Shown here: piece by piece, positions 15,002 to 22,024 of the stretch
How the letters are laid out: every line of letters starts with the position of its first letter
Position numbering within the stretch: position 1 is the first letter of the stretch
Origin: UMGS1002 sp045586785
Lineage (GTDB): Bacteria; Bacillota; Clostridia; Oscillospirales; CAG-272
Length of the DNA: 22,024 bases
Reading direction: 5' to 3'
Assembly (NCBI GenBank): GCA_045586785.1
Contig: JAZNBA010000010.1
Location: 1-22,024, forward strand
Position numbers and translations under genes: made by a program
Notes under the pieces: model-generated
The model's input: only the letters and a program-made list of their open reading frames with translations
Databases searched by the model: none
Told to the model about the DNA's origin: nothing

Positions 15002-17347
15002 ATGCAACTGTTTTACCGCCGCCCCCTGGCTCTGGTGTGCGCAGCCTTTATGGCTGTGTCGTTGTTAGCTTTTTATATTAGTTTTACCGCACAGATCGTG
15101 GCGGCGATAGTATTTATCGCCGTCGCTGTTTGTGCGGCTGTTTTGCTTTTTGCATTAAAAAAGTACCGTAAGATATGTATGCTTTTTTTGGCGTTGGCAA
15201 TATCGGCGCTCGCGGCATTGGCGGTATCATATTCGTATTTTGCTTTGAAATATTTACCGTGTCAAGAATACGTGGGAAAAACGGTCCGGGTTGAAGGTGT
15301 AGTTATATCAAAGAAGTATGAAACTTCATTTTCATCGGGTTATAAATTGAGAGTCAGCTCTATAAACGGGGAGAAAAACACTTTTGTCGCTACTCTTGAT
15401 TGCGGTTATGTAGGAGATCTCAGTGCAGGGGATAGAGTTGCTTTCAGTGGCATTGGAGAATCCATAGGGTATGGCGGAGATGATTCATCTGTCATGTCAG
15501 AAATGGCAGATGGATACATGTTGCGATTCGTTTCTGAGACTGAAGAAGGTTGTGTTATAGCAGAGCATGGTGCTTTTGATATTGAGATATTTTTCTCGTC
15601 CGTAGCTACAAGATTGAGCAATATTATACGTCGTGAGGTCGGGGATGAAGAAGGGGATTTAATAATCGCCCTTTTGCTTGGCGATCGTGAAGGGCTTTCT
15701 TATTCTACAGTGCGCAATTTCAGTCGAGCCGGTGTATCGCATCTTCTGGCATTGAGCGGTTTGCATATGGCAATCGTTATGGGTGTTGTGGATTTTTTGA
15801 TGAAAAGGCTGCAGATCACAAAAAGCATAAGATGCGTTTTGCTGTTGATATGTATGGCAAGCTATTTGTGCATAATTGGGTTTCCGCTATCTGCTTGTCG
15901 AGCGGCAATTATGCTGGCTATGGTTTATATATCATATTTCTTCTCGGCACAATCGGATTCGATCACGTCATTGTTTATTGCAGGAGTGGTTATAATATCG
16001 GCTATACCGACATCTGTGCTGGATGTTGGATTTTGGCTGTCTTTTACAGCAACGGCGGGAATTATATTGGGTGTACCGATAGCAGAATCTTTTTTGAATG
16101 GATTATATGTTGACAAAAGCGGTAAAAGACGCAAAATTTTAAAACATAAATCATACAAATTGCTTGTAAAGATACTCAAATATATAGTTGCATCGTTGGC
16201 GGCAACGCTGGCAGCTAATGCGGCATGCTCGTTGATAGTGTGGATATCTTTTGGTGAAATATCGCTTTGGACTCCGATCACGAATTTAATAATGTCTTTG
16301 CCGATTGGAGCAATTATATTTTTGACTGTAATCTTCGCGCTGGTCGCCAAGATACCTATTATCGGCAATTTGTTGGCAACGATCATACGAGGAATTGCTT
16401 CTGTGATATTAAACGTTCTTGAAAAATTTGCAAGAACACCGGGAAGTGTTATTTCGCTAAAATATGATTTCGCAGGTATAATTATAATTCTGTTAACTAT
16501 TTCTTTGGTGACCTTGGCATTAATAAATGTGAAAAAGAAATGGATATGTGCATTACCCATACCTGCGGCAATTTTAGCATTTATTATATGCTTTAGCATT
16601 CATGGCAACATAAATACCGGGAAAATGGATGTTTCATATCTTCAAAACGGTAAAAATGAAATGATAGTTGCTACTCATGGCAGAGATGCAGTTATTTTCG
16701 ATATGACTGATGGCAGTTACTCTAATATTTACAGAGCTTTGGAGACCGCATCTGACAGATATGCGACGGATATAGGTGGATATGTTATCACACACTATCA
16801 TCAAAGGCATATTTCCACTGTTTATCGCCTTATCTGCTCTGAGTACGTAAAGCGCATTTGGCTACCGTATCCACAGGATGAAAGAGAATACGGTATAATG
16901 TGGAGTATTGCTTATTATGCGGACAAGTATGGATGTCAGGCAATGGTATATGATTCGAATGAAATTATTGAGCTGTTAGATGCTGGATCATTTAATATTG
17001 ACCGAAGCTATATAAAACGCTCTACGCATCCGATTCTGATGCTGTCCATTAAAGCCGGTGATAAGCGGATTACATATGTTGGGGCGTCGGCGCATGAAAG
17101 CACGCTTTATCCGACTATCCAAAGTTATACCAATGAGTCGCAATACGTTATATTCGGTGTTCATGGGCCGATAACCAAAAGCCAATATTCATACGCCTTG
17201 AATGACCGCTTGAGACAAGTCATCTGGGCGAACAATGATATAATATCATACTTCAGGTGCAAAACCGGGCAGGAGAATGTATTGGCATCTGCAAGACTTG
17301 TGGGATCCCCACAAAAGGCGGTCATTACATTAATATTTTCTGAGTAA
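15002..17347 (+). CDS. comEC: ComEC/Rec2-type DNA uptake channel with altered nuclease-like domain
   Basis: ComEC forms the membrane channel for single-stranded DNA during natural transformation. The protein has 781 residues, a normal length. Layout: N-terminal helices and an OB-like segment (about 1-190), the multi-helix Competence domain (about 200-540) with the hallmark HLLALSGLHM (247-256), and a C-terminal metallo-beta-lactamase-like domain (about 545-781). In that domain the metal motif is THYHQRH: His598, His600 and His603 are present, but the usual Asp before the last His is Arg602, and the conserved DVGQGD start is replaced by DVSYLQNG. It may bind DNA or metal poorly and lack nuclease activity. 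No clear ribosome binding site precedes the ATG, 16 nt after the upstream gene, which suggests coupled or low expression. No other com gene is visible here. Confidence 0.9.
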   Translation: MQLFYRRPLALVCAAFMAVSLLAFYISFTAQIVAAIVFIAVAVCAAVLLFALKKYRKICMLFLALAISALAALAVSYSYFALKYLPCQEYVGKTVRVEGVVISKKYETSFSSGYKLRVSSINGEKNTFVATLDCGYVGDLSAGDRVAFSGIGESIGYGGDDSSVMSEMADGYMLRFVSETEEGCVIAEHGAFDIEIFFSSVATRLSNIIRREVGDEEGDLIIALLLGDREGLSYSTVRNFSRAGVSHLLALSGLHMAIVMGVVDFLMKRLQITKSIRCVLLLICMASYLCIIGFPLSACRAAIMLAMVYISYFFSAQSDSITSLFIAGVVIISAIPTSVLDVGFWLSFTATAGIILGVPIAESFLNGLYVDKSGKRRKILKHKSYKLLVKILKYIVASLAATLAANAACSLIVWISFGEISLWTPITNLIMSLPIGAIIFLTVIFALVAKIPIIGNLLATIIRGIASVILNVLEKFARTPGSVISLKYDFAGIIIILLTISLVTLALINVKKKWICALPIPAAILAFIICFSIHGNINTGKMDVSYLQNGKNEMIVATHGRDAVIFDMTDGSYSNIYRALETASDRYATDIGGYVITHYHQRHISTVYRLICSEYVKRIWLPYPQDEREYGIMWSIAYYADKYGCQAMVYDSNEIIELLDAGSFNIDRSYIKRSTHPILMLSIKAGDKRITYVGASAHESTLYPTIQSYTNESQYVIFGVHGPITKSQYSYALNDRLRQVIWANNDIISYFRCKTGQENVLASARLVGSPQKAVITLIFSE

Positions 17348-17384
17348 GCAAAAGAACCGAACATTGTTCGGTTCTTTTGCTTTT
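17346..17384 (+). terminator. Terminator after comEC
   Basis: An inverted repeat with about 16 perfect pairs (17346-17361 with 17367-17382) begins in the comEC stop codon and is followed by T residues (17381-17384). Confidence 0.87.
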
Positions 17385-17427
17385 GTGATATCACTTTTGA
17401 ATAAAAAACATTAAAAATCCAAAAGTA

Positions 17428-18756
17428 TTAAATGTCAAGTGATGTCATGTATTCGAATGTCTCACGTTTCACGGCGACATAATCTTTCCCGTCGCGCACC
17501 ATAACCACGGGTGGTCTCGGTATTCTGTTATAATTGGATGACATCGAATAATTGTATGCACCTGTGTTCAAGATAGCAACTATATCGCCTGATTCTGCTT
17601 GAGGAAGCTCAGCTTCGGGAATAATAATGTCTCCGCTTTCGCAGCATTTACCAACTATAGAATATGTTGTTGTTGCGTTTTGGGCGGCTTTATTAGCGAT
17701 AACTGCGGTATAGGGTGCGTTATACAAAGCAAAGCGAGGGTTGTCTGTCATTCCGCCGTCTACAGACAAGTAAGTTTTGTAGCCGGGGATATTTTTAATT
17801 GATCCTGCGGTGTAAAGTGTAATTCCGGCGTCAGCCACGATACTTCTGCCGGGCTCTGTGATTATTGTTGGGGTGGGGTATTGGAATTTATTACAGAAGC
17901 TTGTGAGCTTTGTTGAAAGTGCGGAGAATATTTCATCATAAGGTGTTTTTTCGGTGTCCTCGGTGTAACGGATTCCAAATCCGCCGCCTATATTTATAAT
18001 TTTTGCTGTAAATCCAATGCGCTCGCGTATCGAACGGAGAAATTCCAAAACATTTTCAAGTGCATCAATAAACGGAGCGGCTTCGGTGATCTGGGATCCT
18101 ATGTGATAATGCACACCCATGACATTTATTGACTTCAAGCTCAGTGCATATTTGATAATGTCTTGTGCTTGTCCGTTAGCTATGGGTGAGCCGAACTTGG
18201 AATCTATCTTGCCTGTGTTGATCTTTTCGTGAGTGTGTGGGTCGATCCCTGGAGTTATACGAATAATTACGGGTTGACAAATTCCTTTTTCGCCCGCAAT
18301 ATTATTGATATTGTCAAGCTCAAAGGCGTTGTCTGCGGCAAACAGACCGATGCCTTGCTCGATGGCAAAGCGAATGTCTGCGGCAGTTTTGTTATTGCCG
18401 TGGAAAATAAGGTGTGCGGCGTTAAAGCCTGCGGATACGGCGGTATAAAGCTCACCGGAGGATACAACGTCAGCATACATATCTTCGTCAGCAAGAATAC
18501 GGTACAGCTGCTTGCAGGACATTGCCTTGCTGGCAAATGCAACATGTGCGTTCTCACCGAAAAATTTATTTAACATATTTTTGTGAAAGTTGCAGTTATA
18601 TCTTATGCGGTCCTCGCTCATAAGAAACATAGGAGTTCCATGTTTTTCGACGAGAGTGGCGGTGTCTATTCCGCAAAATGCGAGATTGCCGTTTGGGGAT
18701 ACGGATATATCGGAATTAATTGAAGGTAGGTGTTGTAAAATAAGCGAGGAATTCAT
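17428..18756 (-). CDS. lysA: Diaminopimelate decarboxylase
   Basis: LysA is the last enzyme of lysine synthesis, converting meso-diaminopimelate to L-lysine and CO2 with pyridoxal phosphate. The protein has 442 residues. Seen: PLP lysine Lys77 in AFASKAMSC, GVHYHIGSQI, the phosphate-binding IGGGFG, TEPGRSIVADAG, and the catalytic Cys region GKCCESGD near the C-terminus, ending in GAYNYSMSSNYN. These separate it from ornithine and arginine decarboxylases. AGAAAGG lies about 9 nt before the ATG. The gene diverges from dpaA across 150 bp. The leader is too short for a full lysine riboswitch and I see none. Confidence 0.96.
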   Translation of the reverse strand: MNSSLILQHLPSINSDISVSPNGNLAFCGIDTATLVEKHGTPMFLMSEDRIRYNCNFHKNMLNKFFGENAHVAFASKAMSCKQLYRILADEDMYADVVSSGELYTAVSAGFNAAHLIFHGNNKTAADIRFAIEQGIGLFAADNAFELDNINNIAGEKGICQPVIIRITPGIDPHTHEKINTGKIDSKFGSPIANGQAQDIIKYALSLKSINVMGVHYHIGSQITEAAPFIDALENVLEFLRSIRERIGFTAKIINIGGGFGIRYTEDTEKTPYDEIFSALSTKLTSFCNKFQYPTPTIITEPGRSIVADAGITLYTAGSIKNIPGYKTYLSVDGGMTDNPRFALYNAPYTAVIANKAAQNATTTYSIVGKCCESGDIIIPEAELPQAESGDIVAILNTGAYNYSMSSNYNRIPRPPVVMVRDGKDYVAVKRETFEYMTSLDI

Positions 18757-18796
18757 GCTTTGAGCCTTTCTGTAAGCTTAATATAAAATATACATT

Positions 18797-18825
18797 ATAT
18801 TATCACGTGAAAATTGATTTGTCAA
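18797..18825 (-). promoter_or_regulatory. Probable sigma-A promoter of lysA
   Basis: On the minus strand a perfect TTGACA (18820-18825), a 17-bp spacer and TAATAT (18797-18802). The start codon lies about 40 nt downstream. Confidence 0.72.
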
Positions 18826-18906
18826 TATTATATTGTATCATATCTCGACAAAATATCATAACCTTTAATGTGATATGTTATTTGACTTAGGAAAGGAGAA
18901 GGGATA

Positions 18907-19821
18907 ATGCGTGATAACAATATAAAGTTTGCTGTGTTGGGCGGGGATTTGCGTCAGTTGGCGGTTTCGCGCAGATTAGCGGGTCTTGGATTTGAAACGG
19001 CTGTGTGGGGAATCGATGTAGGGGCAGATGAAATCGGTGATGCGGTAAGGTGTGATGTGTGGGAGGACGCAGTCAAAGGCAGTAAAGTATGGATATTGCC
19101 GCTTCCCGCATCTGCTGACGGAGTATATATTAATTGCCCTATGTGCAGATCGGAAGAACCTCAAAAGCTCAGGATGTCAGCGCTTTTGGATGCTTGTGAT
19201 GAGCAGACATTGCTCATGGGGGGAAGATTCACACCTTTATTCAAAAGCAAAGCGGATGAAAAAAATATTAAGCTGATAGATTATTTTAATTCCGAAGAAT
19301 TACAAATAAAAAATGCCATTCCCACAGCCGAGGGCGCAATAGCGATAGCTATGAATGAATTGCCAATAACACTGCATTCATCACGTGTGGCTGTCATTGG
19401 ATATGGAAGAGTAGGTAAAACGCTTGCTGATATGTTAGTTTCATTGGGAGCTGAGGTGACTGTAGCGGCACGCAAGAGTACGGATCTTGCGTGGGCGGAC
19501 ACCCGAAAATGCGCGCAGCTGCGTATTCAAGTGAAAAACGGGCAAAGCAGTCTTATTGAGCTTGGCAGGGGGTATGATGTCATTTTTAATACCGTTCCTT
19601 GCTGGATACTTGATGAAAATGTATTGAAGAATTTTAACAAAAACACATTGATCATTGATCTTGCATCGGCACCCGGCGGAGTTAATACCAAGGTGGCATC
19701 GGAGCTCGGCTTGAAGGTCATATGGGCGTTGTCGCTGCCCGGTAAATGCTCTCCGTTTACAGCAGGAAACATTATATGTGACAGCATACTTGAAACATTA
19801 ATACGTTTGGAGGTAATATAA
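18907..19821 (+). CDS. dpaA: Dipicolinate synthase subunit A
   Basis: DpaA and DpaB together convert dihydrodipicolinate to dipicolinic acid, the calcium-chelating spore-core solute, in the mother cell of sporulating Firmicutes. The protein has 304 residues, the normal length for DpaA (SpoVFA). Seen: an N-terminal domain starting FAVLGGDLRQLAVSRRLA; the segment LPLPASADGVYINCP, typical of the family; and a C-terminal Rossmann nucleotide-binding domain, VAVIGYGRVGKTLADML, followed by VTVAARK. AAAGGAGAAGGG precedes the ATG. The upstream region lacks an obvious sigma-A promoter, and a loosely sigma-E/K-like CATA element lies at 18857-18860. The stop codon overlaps the dpaB start in TAATG. Confidence 0.95.
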   Translation: MRDNNIKFAVLGGDLRQLAVSRRLAGLGFETAVWGIDVGADEIGDAVRCDVWEDAVKGSKVWILPLPASADGVYINCPMCRSEEPQKLRMSALLDACDEQTLLMGGRFTPLFKSKADEKNIKLIDYFNSEELQIKNAIPTAEGAIAIAMNELPITLHSSRVAVIGYGRVGKTLADMLVSLGAEVTVAARKSTDLAWADTRKCAQLRIQVKNGQSSLIELGRGYDVIFNTVPCWILDENVLKNFNKNTLIIDLASAPGGVNTKVASELGLKVIWALSLPGKCSPFTAGNIICDSILETLIRLEVI

Positions 19822-20381
19822 TGATAGGTTATGCTTTTTGCGGATCTTTTTGCACACATAAAGCTGCTGTTTCGCAATTGACAGCGCTCAGACACTGTGG
19901 TTATGATATCCTGCCCATAATGAGTGAAACGGTTTATTCGTCGGATACACGGTTTGGAAGCAGTAAAGGTCTGCGCGATAAAGTGTCACAGATCTGCGGC
20001 AGGGAAATAGTACATACGATTATTGATGCCGAACCATTGGGACCGCAGATATCACTTGATGCTTTGGTGATTTGTCCTTGCACCGGTAATACACTTGCCA
20101 AAATGGCGCACGGTATTACGGATACATCGGTTACAATGGCTGCAAAGGCACATCTGAGGTGCAACAGACCGCTGGTAATAGCATTAGCATCAAACGATGC
20201 GTTGTCTGCAAATTTAAAAAATATTTCTCAGATGCTGAACCGCAAATGTGTATATTTTGTGCCGCTGTCTCAAGATGATCCCGTTAATAAACCCTATTCT
20301 CTTGTGGCGGATTTTTCGCTTTTGCGTCCTACGCTTGAAGCGGCACTTCAGGGAAGGCAATATCAGAAGGTTTTTATGTGA
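19821..20381 (+). CDS. dpaB: Dipicolinate synthase subunit B
   Basis: This is the flavoprotein-family partner of DpaA (SpoVFB). The 186 residues form a single flavoprotein-like domain: YAFCGSFCTHKAA at the start, MSETVYSSDTRFG, ALVICPCTGNTLAKMAHGITDTSVTMAAKAHLR with the PCTGNT nucleotide-binding turn, and PLVIALASNDALSANLKN. Its ATG overlaps the last base of the dpaA stop codon and GGAGG lies inside the end of dpaA, so translation is coupled and a balanced complex is likely. No dapA, dapG or asd gene follows, unlike the B. subtilis spoVF operon. I see no strong hairpin terminator in 20382-20411. Confidence 0.95.
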   Translation: MIGYAFCGSFCTHKAAVSQLTALRHCGYDILPIMSETVYSSDTRFGSSKGLRDKVSQICGREIVHTIIDAEPLGPQISLDALVICPCTGNTLAKMAHGITDTSVTMAAKAHLRCNRPLVIALASNDALSANLKNISQMLNRKCVYFVPLSQDDPVNKPYSLVADFSLLRPTLEAALQGRQYQKVFM

Positions 20382-20411
20382 TGAAAAAAAGCCTCTATGA
20401 GTGAAAAAAGG

Positions 20412-20440
20412 TTGACAAAAGAGCACATCAGTGCTAAAAT
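20412..20440 (+). promoter_or_regulatory. Promoter of the solute-binding protein gene with an inverted repeat in its spacer
   Basis: A perfect TTGACA (20412-20417), a 17-bp spacer and TAAAAT (20435-20440). AGCAC (20422-20426) and GTGCT (20431-20435) form an inverted repeat with a 4-nt gap inside the spacer, a position where a repressor would block polymerase. Confidence 0.75.
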
Positions 20441-20470
20441 AAAGAAAAATCAAGAAAGGTAAATGTGACT

Positions 20471-22003
20471 ATGAAAAAATTTACAGCATTGTTTTTAGCG
20501 TTGGCTATGCTGGTGCTGGTTTCGGTAGGATGTGCGAATACAGAAGACACGCCCGATGCTGTTGATACAACAACTGCAGCGCCCACGCAAAACGCAGATA
20601 CTACAGTACCCGCCGATACAACAACTACAGAGGACGAAGACGAATTGTCCGGCTTTGTGAAAGATGATATTCCCGCCGATGCTCGCCTTGACGGTAAGAC
20701 AATCACGTTGCTCCATTGGGATAACGCCGGAAAACAGGAGTTTTTCTCGGAAGGTCAGACCGGTGAAATCGTAAACGATGCCATATATTCCAGAAATCTC
20801 ACTGTGGAGGACAGACTGGGTGTTATGTTGGCATTCGTATCTTCTCCCGGTAAATATGAGGAGCAGGATATTTTCATTAAAAAAGCCGAAAATGATATTA
20901 CATCCGGTGCTTGCGAATATGATGCTTTCGCTACATACAGTATGACTATCGCCTCTGCGGCGTATAACGGAATGGCTACCGACCTGCGTCAGTTTGATAT
21001 TCTGGATTTTGATAAACCCTGGTGGCCTGATAATCTGCTCAGTGAGTCTACCATATATGATAAATTATATTTCGCATCGGGCGATATTTCCACCAACCTG
21101 CTTTATATGATGTACGGTTGCTTCTTCAATAAGTCAATTCTTGAGGATCACGGCCTTGAAAATCCGTATGAGCTGGTCGATAACAATCAGTGGACGCTTG
21201 ACAAAATGTTTGAAATGTCTGAAAACATATATAACGACGCTAACGGTGACTCGGTAGTCGGTGTTGAGGACGTTTACGCATTTTCCACTACAACATACGT
21301 TCACTTGGATCCCTTCTACTATACCGCAGGTCTTAAGACCATGGATAAGAACACGGATGGCACTCCCGTTGTTTCTCCCGATCTTTCAAGTGAAAAGGCA
21401 ATCAACGTTGTCAATAAGGTCCGCGCATATCTGAATGACGGTAATTATGCTAATTATGAAGACGGTAACAAAATATTCAAAGAGGGAAGATCTTTGTTTA
21501 TTTTTGACCGTGCTCAGTATGCCGAGAACAATCTGAAGGATGCGACTTTTGAGTATGGTATGGTTCCTACTCCCAAGTATGATTCCACACAGCAAGATTT
21601 TTCTACCGTACTTGGCTTTGGATATACGCTGTATTGTATATCAAACGGATCCAAGAATCCCGAAGGCACAGCACTCGTTATGGAATGTATGGCATCTGAG
21701 TCTTACAGACAGGTAACTCCCATAATCTTTGAGACATGTATGAAATATAAATACGCAAGCGATAATGACACTTCGCGTATGTATGATATTCTTCGTAGCA
21801 CTGTAAGCTTTGACATCGGACGTATCTTTACCATGTCCTTTAACAAGATTACGTATCAGTATTTCAGAAACTGTGTCCGCTCCAAGACTCCGTCTGATTA
21901 TTCAACCGCTATAAAGGGTCAGGTCAAGGCTCTTGAAAGATTGGTTGACAAATTCGCAGAAACATTTGCATCTTTTGACAAGTCGGAGGCCAAGCGGTCT
22001 TAG
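20471..22003 (+). CDS. Extracellular solute-binding lipoprotein, probably sugar ABC importer
   Basis: This family-1 type solute-binding protein captures a ligand outside the membrane and delivers it to an ABC permease. The protein has 510 residues. The signal peptide MKKFTALFLALAMLVLVSVGC ends in Cys21; the -3 residue is Ser rather than the usual Leu, so the lipobox is imperfect. A Thr/Asp-rich linker (about 22-60) follows, then the binding domain from TITLLHWDN. The stretch YNDANGDSVVGVEDV resembles a calcium-binding EF-hand loop, a feature seen in other sugar-binding proteins. I chose the ATG at 20471; a GTG at 20465 lies closer to AGAAAGG and cannot be excluded. Sugar as substrate is inference, since the permease genes would lie beyond the window. 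Confidence 0.85.
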   Translation: MKKFTALFLALAMLVLVSVGCANTEDTPDAVDTTTAAPTQNADTTVPADTTTTEDEDELSGFVKDDIPADARLDGKTITLLHWDNAGKQEFFSEGQTGEIVNDAIYSRNLTVEDRLGVMLAFVSSPGKYEEQDIFIKKAENDITSGACEYDAFATYSMTIASAAYNGMATDLRQFDILDFDKPWWPDNLLSESTIYDKLYFASGDISTNLLYMMYGCFFNKSILEDHGLENPYELVDNNQWTLDKMFEMSENIYNDANGDSVVGVEDVYAFSTTTYVHLDPFYYTAGLKTMDKNTDGTPVVSPDLSSEKAINVVNKVRAYLNDGNYANYEDGNKIFKEGRSLFIFDRAQYAENNLKDATFEYGMVPTPKYDSTQQDFSTVLGFGYTLYCISNGSKNPEGTALVMECMASESYRQVTPIIFETCMKYKYASDNDTSRMYDILRSTVSFDIGRIFTMSFNKITYQYFRNCVRSKTPSDYSTAIKGQVKALERLVDKFAETFASFDKSEAKRS

Positions 22004-22024
22004 GAAAGACAACATATTAGGACA

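Noticed and set aside
15925..16599. Minus-strand open frame of 224 codons opposite comEC
   Set aside because: It overlaps the conserved membrane core of ComEC, and its hydrophobic composition is a mirror of the sense helices; no start signal is seen.
17357..17371. GAAC...GTTC palindrome that resembles a LexA box
   Set aside because: The spacing is 3 rather than 4 and it is part of the comEC terminator stem, downstream of the gene.
18757..18906. Lysine riboswitch before lysA or dpaA
   Set aside because: The divergent region is only 150 bp and AT-rich, with none of the multi-helix L-box structure.

Overview
The window looks like chromosomal core DNA of a low-to-moderate-GC, spore-forming member of the Clostridia. 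The evidence is a dipicolinate synthase pair (dpaA/dpaB), a CwlD-type cortex amidase, a SpoVB-like flippase, a Firmicute-type LexA, AGGAGG-type ribosome binding sites and near-consensus sigma-A promoters. Genus cannot be fixed from the sequence alone; an uncultured Oscillospiraceae-like or Christensenellales-like gut lineage is my inference. No tRNA, rRNA, CRISPR array, transposase or integrase was seen.

Layout. 1-1192 (-): GTP-type phosphoenolpyruvate carboxykinase, whose homology stops abruptly at base 53; the last 52 bases are GC-rich and unrelated. 1193-1425: divergent promoters. 1426-2022 (+): lexA with a likely self-operator. 2083-5167 (+): an FtsX/MacB-like ABC permease and its ATPase. 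5193-6752 (-): a multi-pass lipid-linked sugar flippase of the SpoVB/MurJ superfamily, convergent with the ATPase across a shared hairpin. 7002-7193 (+): rubredoxin. 7305-8153 (+): an ankyrin-repeat lipoprotein. 8295-10811 (+): DNA polymerase I. 10848-13584 (-): cwlD, radA and an HD-domain hydrolase, in transcription order. 13684-13911 (-): acyl carrier protein. 14140-17347 (+): a glycerophosphodiesterase-family protein and ComEC. 17428-18756 (-): lysA. 18907-20381 (+): dpaA-dpaB. 20471-22003 (+): a sugar-type solute-binding lipoprotein, probably the first gene of an importer operon that continues beyond the window.

How the genes relate. lysA and dpaAB diverge from a shared 150-bp region and lie on the two fates of dihydrodipicolinate: lysine via diaminopimelate, or spore dipicolinate. 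CwlD and the flippase fit spore or cell-wall peptidoglycan work. lexA, polA, radA, the HD hydrolase and comEC form a loose DNA repair, recombination and uptake theme, without being one operon.

I found no convincing undescribed multi-gene system. The items most worth checking are the broken PEPCK end, the ComEC nuclease domain with a lost metal-site aspartate, the isolated ankyrin lipoprotein, the stop-codon-bounded 20-bp palindrome between polA and the HD gene, and the operator-like repeats in two promoters.
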